A stretch of 5,788 nt of DNA from Thermoplasmata archaeon (GTDB lineage: Archaea; Thermoplasmatota; Thermoplasmata; Lutacidiplasmatales; UBA184): positions 1 to 5,788 of the forward strand of contig JASHWY010000116.1 in NCBI GenBank assembly GCA_030043835.1. Reading direction: 5' to 3'. Below are positions 1 to 3,965 of this stretch, in pieces (position 1 is the first letter of the stretch; every line of letters begins with the position of its first letter). Both the position numbers and the translations under genes were made by a program. Below the pieces are notes generated by a model. That model was not told the DNA's origin. It searched no databases and was given only the letters and a program-made list of their open reading frames with translations.

Positions 1-516
1 CCCGCCCCCACGGTCATCCACCCGCTCGCGACGACGATCCTCGACTGGGTCCAGGAGCAGCGGTGCTCGCTCCTCGTTTCCCCCGAGGGACTCGTCGTCG
101 AGGGGGCCCCGCACACGGCGCGATCCCCCCGCCCGCCACGCCTCGCCGACGTGAAGGTCTACGGGGTCGCGAGCACGCGCAAGGCTCGAGAGCTCTACAT
201 CGAGCCCAACATGATCCCGTTCGCGGAAGGGGTGATCACGGGCATCGCGGGGGTCCTCCTGAACGAGGGCCGTCGGAGGGGCTTCGACGTTCTCACGTTC
301 CTCGCCGAGGCCCAGTCGGACTACCCCGACGCCCGAGCCGCGGCGAAGGTCATCGAGACGATCAACCGGATCCTCTTGAGGACCCCGCTCGACCCCGACC
401 CTCTCTACCACGAGGCCGAGCGGATCGAGCAGCAGCTGTTGACGATCCAGCGGTCCGCGGCGGACCGGACGCGCGGGGAGGCGGCAACCCAACCGTCGCC
501 CCCGATGTACCGCTAA
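1..516 (+). CDS. PAC2-family proteasome assembly chaperone/activator with C-terminal HbYX motif (5' partial)
   Basis: The reading frame is open from base 1 to a TAA at 514-516, giving 171 residues of a protein whose N-terminus lies outside the window. Family members are usually about 250 residues, so roughly the last two thirds are present. PAC2 hallmarks seen are VKVYGVAST (51-59), the glycine-rich EGVITGIAGVLLNEG (76-90), and LAEAQSDYPDARAAAKVIE (101-119), followed by a helical end (about 135-150). A flexible Ser/Pro/Ala-rich stretch (151-168) leads to a terminal Met-Tyr-Arg, which fits the hydrophobic-Tyr-any (HbYX) motif that docks into pockets of the 20S proteasome alpha ring. Archaeal PbaB is a PAC2 homologue known to use such a motif. 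By analogy this protein would act in the cytoplasm as an assembly factor or activator of the proteasome. The family call is firm; the PbaB-like role is inferred. The last 155 bases are also read on the minus strand by the neighbouring gene. A GTG at 151 is internal, not the start. Confidence 0.88.
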   Translation, partial: PAPTVIHPLATTILDWVQEQRCSLLVSPEGLVVEGAPHTARSPRPPRLADVKVYGVASTRKARELYIEPNMIPFAEGVITGIAGVLLNEGRRRGFDVLTFLAEAQSDYPDARAAAKVIETINRILLRTPLDPDPLYHEAERIEQQLLTIQRSAADRTRGEAATQPSPPMYR

Positions 517-1738
517 CCGAACGTTCGGGCACCCGCTCCAAGAGCTCCCGGACCCCCGCGACGAGTGCGTCGGCGTCGGGCTCGTGATTGTAGACGTAGA
601 ACGAGGCTCGCACGTTCCCCGGGAGGCCCCGCCGGTCGTACCACGAGTGCACGCAGTTCATCCCCGACCGGACCATCACGCGGTATCCCTCGTCCAGGAA
701 CAACGCGGCGTCGTGCGGGTCGATCCCGTTGAGCGTGAACGCGTAGATGCTCGGCCGCATCGGTACGTCCGCCGGTCCTAAGACCCGGACCCGGGGCTCG
801 TCCTCGAGCCCCTTCGTGACGCGACGGTTGAGCGCGATCTCGTGGGATCGGATCGGATCCATCCCGATCCGCGTTAGGTAGTCGATCGCGGCGTGGGCTC
901 CCACGACGCCGGCGTAGTTCTGGAGCCCGGCCTCGAACCGATACGGGGGAGGCCTGAGCTCGAACGAATCGAGGGTGGTCCGCTCGACGGTCTCCCCTCC
1001 CAAGAGGAGCGGCCGGAGGGAGAGCAGCGGCTCGGGCGCCGCGGCGAGCACCCCGGTTCCCGTCGGTCCGAGCATCTTGTGCCCGGAGACCGCATAGAAG
1101 TCAACGCCCCACCGGTCGAGCACGACCGTCTCGTGGGGCGCGGCCTGGCAGCCGTCGAACAAGACGAGCGCACCGTGGTCGTGCGCCCGCTCGGCGATCT
1201 CCCGGATTGGAAGAGTGCGGCCGTCCAGGTTCGATGTGTGGAAGAGGGAGACGAGCCGGACCCCTCGCGCGAGGGCCGGCTCTAAGGAGTCGGGGTCGAA
1301 CGGCCCGTCGTCGGGCACGCTCACCACCTCAATGCGAATTCCCCGCTCGGCCGCGAGACGCTGCCAGACCACGAGGTTCGAGTTGTGTTCCCGGTCCGAG
1401 ATCAGCACCCGGTCCCCTTTCGACCACGGGAGGCCCTCACCCACGAGGTTGATCGCTTCGGTCGCGTTGCGCACGAAGACGATCCCGCGGGGGTCCGATC
1501 GCCCGAGAAAGCGGGCGAACGCCGATCGAGCGTCCTCGAAGCGCCGGCCGACCTCTTCGGCAAACCGGTGGAGGCTCCGCCCCGCGCAACCGGGAAAATC
1601 GCGGTAGTACTCCTCCATCGCGTCGAGGACCGGACGGGGGACGAGCGACATGCACGCCGAGTCGAGGTACGCGGGAGCGGCATGCCCCGGCCGAGGTACG
1701 AGCGCGGGGAAGTCGTTCCTAAGTTGGGCCGCGTTCAC
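362..1738 (-). CDS. SufS-like class V aminotransferase, probable cysteine desulfurase, with anomalous C-terminal extension
   Basis: PLP-dependent fold-type I enzyme of 458 residues. Cysteine desulfurases take sulfur from L-cysteine, giving alanine and an enzyme persulfide used for Fe-S clusters and RNA thiolation. Visible elements are substrate-entry YLDSACMSLVP (24-34), NATEAINLV (91-99), REHNSNLV (116-123, His118 stacking on PLP), FDGCQAAPH (194-202, Asp195), the Schiff-base lysine in SGHKMLGPTGTG (218-229, Lys221), FEAGLQNYAGVVG (268-280), and the catalytic-cysteine loop RSGMNCVHSWY (357-367, Cys362). The loop aligns with SufS RxGHHCA, so the desulfurase call is likely, though other class V enzymes share the fold. 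The start is a GTG at 1738 whose last two bases lie in the TGA of the upstream M20 gene, a sign of translational coupling. Family members end near residue 405. Residues about 408-458 are Arg/Ser/Gly/Pro-rich, without family character, and run antisense to the PAC2 gene, so the tail may be read-through or come from an indel. Confidence 0.88.
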   Translation of the reverse strand: MNAAQLRNDFPALVPRPGHAAPAYLDSACMSLVPRPVLDAMEEYYRDFPGCAGRSLHRFAEEVGRRFEDARSAFARFLGRSDPRGIVFVRNATEAINLVGEGLPWSKGDRVLISDREHNSNLVVWQRLAAERGIRIEVVSVPDDGPFDPDSLEPALARGVRLVSLFHTSNLDGRTLPIREIAERAHDHGALVLFDGCQAAPHETVVLDRWGVDFYAVSGHKMLGPTGTGVLAAAPEPLLSLRPLLLGGETVERTTLDSFELRPPPYRFEAGLQNYAGVVGAHAAIDYLTRIGMDPIRSHEIALNRRVTKGLEDEPRVRVLGPADVPMRPSIYAFTLNGIDPHDAALFLDEGYRVMVRSGMNCVHSWYDRRGLPGNVRASFYVYNHEPDADALVAGVRELLERVPERSVSGTSGATVGLPPPRASGPPRTAGSSTAAARSARPRGREGRGRAGSSRGSG

Positions 1739-2931
1739 GACCGACTCCCCTGCAACCCTTCGGTAGCGGCGAGCAGCGTCGCGGCCCCCAGCACGAGGAC
1801 CCGCTCGTCCGGCGCGAAGGTAGCGCTGTGGAGGCTCGCAGGCGATCCGGGGACCCCGACGCCCAGGCGGAGGAACGTACCGGGAACGCGCTCTAAGTAC
1901 CGGGCGAAGTCCTCCGCCCCCATGATCGGATGCTCCACCTCGACGACGTGGTCGCCCCCGAACTCCTCCACGAGCGCGCGGGCGACGCGTCGGGTCGCTT
2001 CGGGCGGGTTCACGAGCGCGGGGTAGCCCCGGCGGTACTCGATCCGCACCTTCGCCCCCAAACTGGCCGCGAGGGCTCGGACCCGCCGTTTGAAGGATCG
2101 TTCCAGGAGATCCCTTGTTCCCGCCCGGAGCGTTCGGACCGTCCCCTCGAGGACTACCTCCGACGGGAGGATGTTGTTCCTCGTCCCGCCGTGGATCGAG
2201 CCCACGCTCACCACCGCGGGATCGACGGGGTCACGGACCCGGCTCACGAGGGCCTGGAGACCCGAGACGATCTCACTCGCGACGAGGATCGCGTCCGGGC
2301 CTTGCTGCGGGGTCGCGGCGTGACCCCCGCGTCCCGTCACGGTGATCCGGAAGAAGTCGGCGGCCGCCATGAACGGTCCCGACCGCCAGCCGATCTTGCC
2401 GAGCGGGAGGCTCGGGAGGACGTGCTGGCCGACGACGAAATCGACCCGGGGCCGCTCGAGGCATCCTCGTTCGATGAGCGGGAGCGCCCCACCCCGGTTA
2501 CCGTCCTCCTCCGCCGGCTGGAAGAGGAGCTTCACGGGACCCCTCATGAGGTGAGGCTGACGAGAAAGGACCGCCGCAGCCCCGAGAAGGGAGGCCATAT
2601 GGACGTCGTGCCCACACGCGTGCATCCGTCCCGGAAAGCGCGAACGGAAAGGGAGGCTCGTCTTCTCCGAGACCGGTAGCCCATCCATCTCGGCCCTCAG
2701 CGCGACCACCGGCCCGGAACGATCGCCCCCGATGAGTCCGACGACCCCGGGGAAATCCTCGAAGGTGCGGTACGGGATCCCGAGTTCCTTGAGCGCCCCG
2801 ACGATCTTGTCGCGGGTCTTCTCTTCGAGACCCGAGAGCTCGGGCTCCCGATGGATCGCGGACCTCCACGCGCGCATGGCCGGTAGCTCCGGTCGCGCGA
2901 GAGCGGTCCACGACTTGCCGGCCGCTACCAC
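1735..2931 (-). CDS. M20 family (M20D-type) metal-dependent amidohydrolase/carboxypeptidase
   Basis: A 398-residue cytoplasmic zinc hydrolase of normal family length. M20D enzymes cleave N-acyl or N-aminoacyl bonds (hippurate hydrolase, N-acyl-amino-acid amidohydrolase, IAA-amino-acid hydrolase, archaeal carboxypeptidase CPSA), and the sequence does not tell which substrate is used here. Motifs in order: HREPELSGLEEKT (27-39), ALRAEMDGLP (77-86), MHACGHDVHMASLLGAAAVL (103-122) with metal ligands Cys106 and His108, FQPAEED (137-143) with the Glu141/Glu142 catalytic-ligand pair, GQHV (168-171, His170), the dimerisation-domain signature GRGGHAATP (200-208), GGTRNNILPSEVVLEGTVRT (248-267), and LHSATF (367-372, His368). 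All expected metal ligands are present. The GTG start at 2931 is supported by a TATA box centred about 26 bases upstream, which would make the mRNA leaderless; the alternative ATG at residue 19 would cut into the domain. The gene shares a GTGA overlap with the desulfurase downstream, and the two are probably one transcript. Confidence 0.9.
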   Translation of the reverse strand: MVAAGKSWTALARPELPAMRAWRSAIHREPELSGLEEKTRDKIVGALKELGIPYRTFEDFPGVVGLIGGDRSGPVVALRAEMDGLPVSEKTSLPFRSRFPGRMHACGHDVHMASLLGAAAVLSRQPHLMRGPVKLLFQPAEEDGNRGGALPLIERGCLERPRVDFVVGQHVLPSLPLGKIGWRSGPFMAAADFFRITVTGRGGHAATPQQGPDAILVASEIVSGLQALVSRVRDPVDPAVVSVGSIHGGTRNNILPSEVVLEGTVRTLRAGTRDLLERSFKRRVRALAASLGAKVRIEYRRGYPALVNPPEATRRVARALVEEFGGDHVVEVEHPIMGAEDFARYLERVPGTFLRLGVGVPGSPASLHSATFAPDERVLVLGAATLLAATEGLQGSRS

Positions 2932-2944
2932 GGTGGGCCGAACG

Positions 2945-2978
2945 GACGGCTCGATATAATGCGCTCGAAAGACGGCTC
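2945..2978. repeat. Nested direct repeats bracketing the M20 TATA box
   Basis: GACGGCTC occurs at 2945-2952 and again at 2971-2978, exactly 26 bases apart. Inside this pair GCTCGA occurs at 2949-2954 and 2963-2968, immediately on either side of the AT-rich TATA core. Direct repeats flanking a TATA box could be binding sites for a regulator, but this is inference, and GC-rich words of 6-8 bases can recur by chance in such DNA. Confidence 0.4.
2953..2960 (-). promoter_or_regulatory. Archaeal TATA box for a leaderless M20-desulfurase transcript
   Basis: Read on the minus strand, 2960 to 2953 is ATTATATC, the only AT-rich block in a 66-base gap that is otherwise GC-rich. Its centre is about 26 bases upstream of the GTG at 2931, the usual archaeal TATA-to-start distance, so transcription would begin at or next to the start codon. 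No Shine-Dalgarno sequence is seen before the GTG, as expected for leaderless mRNA. This promoter makes the M20-desulfurase pair independent of the HAD gene upstream. Confidence 0.6.
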
Positions 2979-2997
2979 CCGGTCGTCGTCCCTGGGC

Positions 2998-3750
2998 TCA
3001 CCGCGAGGCCGAGAGAATCCGCTCGATTTGGGACGGGGCGCGGAACGAGCGTAGTTCGTCGACCTCGAGTCGATCCGGACGGGTCTTGCCGAATCGATTG
3101 AACCAAATCGCGCGAATCCCCGCTGCTTGGGCGCCTCGTACATCGCTCTCCCACGAGTCTCCGATCATCACCGCTTCCGACGGCGACGCGCCCACTCGGT
3201 CGAGGGCGATCGCGAAGATTCGAGGGTCCGGCTTCGACACTCCGACGTCCTGGGAGACGACCAGCGCATCGATCCATGGGGAGAGTCCCAGCGCGGTAAG
3301 CTTCTCTTCCTGTTCCGCCCGTTCGTTGTTGGTCACAATCCCAAGGACGGCGCGAGCGTGGAGGCGCCGCAGCAGCTGGGGTACCCCGGGCACGGGACGT
3401 CGCAACCGCTGGTAGTGCGACCGATACCGGTGGGAGAGTTCGCTCGCCTCCTCAACGCCGATCGACACTCCCGCGAGAAACCCTAAGCGGCGGAACCGCT
3501 CCGTGCGGGCCTCGTCGATCGACCGTAGGCCCGCGAGAACGTCCGGGTGGACTTCCTCAAGGAGACGGGAGTATTCCCTCCACACCGTGTCGAGCGGAAG
3601 ACGCCTCAAGAACGGCGTGCTCGCTCGAAGCCGACCGAGCGCGGCCCGGCAGGTGAGCGAGTGATCAAAGAGGGTGTCATCGAAGTCGAACAGCACGGCC
3701 TTCGGGAGCGAGCCGCGGCCGCGACTCGGGCGGCGACGACGGGAAGTCAC
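2998..3750 (-). CDS. HAD-superfamily hydrolase (subfamily I, YjjG/phosphoglycolate-phosphatase-like)
   Basis: Cytoplasmic haloacid-dehalogenase-type phosphatase, 250 residues from the GTG at 3750. Counting from that start, all four HAD motifs are present: motif I LFDFDDTLFD (20-29; nucleophile Asp22, general acid Asp24), motif II IVTNNE (138-143; Thr140), motif III lysine in GVSKPDPRIF (170-179; Lys173), and motif IV MIGDSWESD (195-203; Asp198 and Asp203 for Mg2+). A helical C1-type cap lies between motifs I and II (about 31-120). The pattern resembles YjjG-like nucleotidases and phosphoglycolate phosphatases, but the substrate cannot be read from sequence. The frame stays open to a TTG at 3777 that would add 9 residues. 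I prefer GTG 3750 as the commoner codon, with a possible GGAG at 3767-3764, although that spacing of 13 bases is long. The first 16 or so residues are Arg-rich and outside the domain, so the true start is uncertain. It is divergent from dnaK and ends 66 bases before the M20 gene. Confidence 0.85.
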   Translation of the reverse strand: MTSRRRRPSRGRGSLPKAVLFDFDDTLFDHSLTCRAALGRLRASTPFLRRLPLDTVWREYSRLLEEVHPDVLAGLRSIDEARTERFRRLGFLAGVSIGVEEASELSHRYRSHYQRLRRPVPGVPQLLRRLHARAVLGIVTNNERAEQEEKLTALGLSPWIDALVVSQDVGVSKPDPRIFAIALDRVGASPSEAVMIGDSWESDVRGAQAAGIRAIWFNRFGKTRPDRLEVDELRSFRAPSQIERILSASR

Positions 3751-3824
3751 ACCGACCCCGAATCTCCGTTCAACCAAAGCGGTTGGGGTCTCGACCGGAA
3801 GAGGAGGCGAGCAAGCCGCGAATT

Positions 3825-3870
3825 GTTACAGACGAATCTCGTCAGTCGTGAAGCCTCGTTAACGTTACAG
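3825..3870. repeat. Two direct copies of GTTACAG upstream of the dnaK promoter
   Basis: GTTACAG occurs at 3825-3831 and 3864-3870, 39 bases apart. Overlapping small palindromes GTTAAC (3858-3863) and AACGTT (3861-3866) adjoin the second copy. These could be activator or repressor half-sites in the divergent region; the words are short and chance recurrence is possible. Confidence 0.25.
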
Positions 3871-3888
3871 TTCCGCCACTAGCCTCCC

Positions 3889-3898
3889 TTTTTATATG
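3889..3898 (+). promoter_or_regulatory. TATA box of the dnaK promoter
   Basis: TTTTTATATG at 3889-3898 closely matches the archaeal TTTATATA consensus and is the strongest AT block in the window. The usual offset of about 26 bases puts the transcription start near 3920, giving dnaK a 5' untranslated region of about 45 bases. The bases just upstream (about 3883-3888, pyrimidine-rich) are not a good BRE match, so orientation rests mainly on the position relative to dnaK. Confidence 0.65.
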
Positions 3899-3902
3899 AG
3901 TG

Positions 3903-3923
3903 CTTACTTACCAAATACGTAAG
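3903..3923. promoter_or_regulatory. Interrupted palindrome over the predicted dnaK transcription start (candidate operator)
   Basis: CTTACTTAC (3903-3911) is followed by 7 bases and GTAAG (3919-3923). CTTAC at 3907-3911 and GTAAG form a perfect 5-bp inverted repeat centred on 3915, and the left arm is doubled as CTTA-CTTAC. The element begins just after the TATA box and covers the predicted start near 3920, where a bound repressor would block archaeal RNA polymerase. The regulator is unknown. The layout recalls archaeal heat-shock operators such as those of Phr, but I do not see a full match to that consensus. Confidence 0.4.
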
Positions 3924-3928
3924 AATCC

Positions 3929-3952
3929 GGGTCGGCCGACTCCGGCCGACCC
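3929..3952 (+). promoter_or_regulatory. Perfect 10-bp GC-rich hairpin in the dnaK 5' untranslated region
   Basis: GGGTCGGCCG (3929-3938) and CGGCCGACCC (3943-3952) are exact reverse complements around an ACTC loop (3939-3942). Nine of the ten pairs are G-C. The stem starts about 9 bases after the predicted transcription start and ends one base before the GAGGA ribosome binding site, so it should form in the mRNA leader. It could stabilise the message, shape ribosome access in a structure- or temperature-dependent way, or, as DNA, act as a protein binding site. A self-complementary decamer, GTCGGCCGAC (3931-3940), lies within it. The structure is certain from the sequence; its role is inferred. 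Confidence 0.6.
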
Positions 3953-3953
3953 C

Positions 3954-3958
3954 GAGGA
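3954..3958 (+). promoter_or_regulatory. Shine-Dalgarno sequence of dnaK
   Basis: GAGGA at 3954-3958 lies 7 bases before the ATG at 3966. This is good spacing and complements the archaeal 16S rRNA 3' end. It fixes the dnaK start and shows a leadered message, unlike the apparently leaderless M20 gene in the same window. Confidence 0.7.
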
Positions 3959-3965
3959 AATCAGT

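Larger units (their letters stand above)
3751..3965. other. Divergent intergenic control region between HAD gene and dnaK
   Basis: This 215-base stretch separates the two divergent genes and holds no convincing ORF. The half near the HAD gene is GC-rich. From about 3815 to 3925 it becomes clearly AT-richer than the surrounding DNA, which fits promoter DNA. It contains the dnaK TATA box, an interrupted palindrome, a hairpin and the dnaK ribosome binding site, listed separately. No clear separate HAD promoter stands out. The dnaK TATA block read on the minus strand (CATATAAAAAGG) could serve both directions, leaving a leader of about 120 bases for the HAD gene. Confidence 0.6.

Noticed and set aside
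500..540. A terminator between the convergent PAC2 and desulfurase genes
   Set aside because: The genes overlap, and there is no T-tract or inverted repeat here that would support a terminator on either strand.
63..587. Long plus-strand ORF of 174 residues overlapping the PAC2 gene
   Set aside because: It is Arg/Gly/Pro-rich with no family character and is a frame shadow of the PAC2 coding sequence, which has clear domain motifs in another frame.
1385..2026. Plus-strand ORF of 213 residues crossing the desulfurase-M20 junction
   Set aside because: It is antisense to two well-supported genes, low in domain character, and explained by high GC content.
1930..2679. Plus-strand ORF of 249 residues antisense to the M20 gene
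   Set aside because: Composition is dominated by Arg, Asp, Glu, Pro and His, typical of the antisense of high-GC genes. The minus strand has all M20 metal-binding motifs.
2498..3277. Minus-strand ORF of 259 residues spanning the HAD-M20 junction
   Set aside because: It runs out of frame through two genes with intact motifs and has no recognisable domain.
3929..3952. The leader hairpin as an intrinsic terminator
   Set aside because: It is not followed by a U-run, lies between a promoter and a well-placed Shine-Dalgarno, and archaeal termination relies mainly on T-tracts rather than stems.
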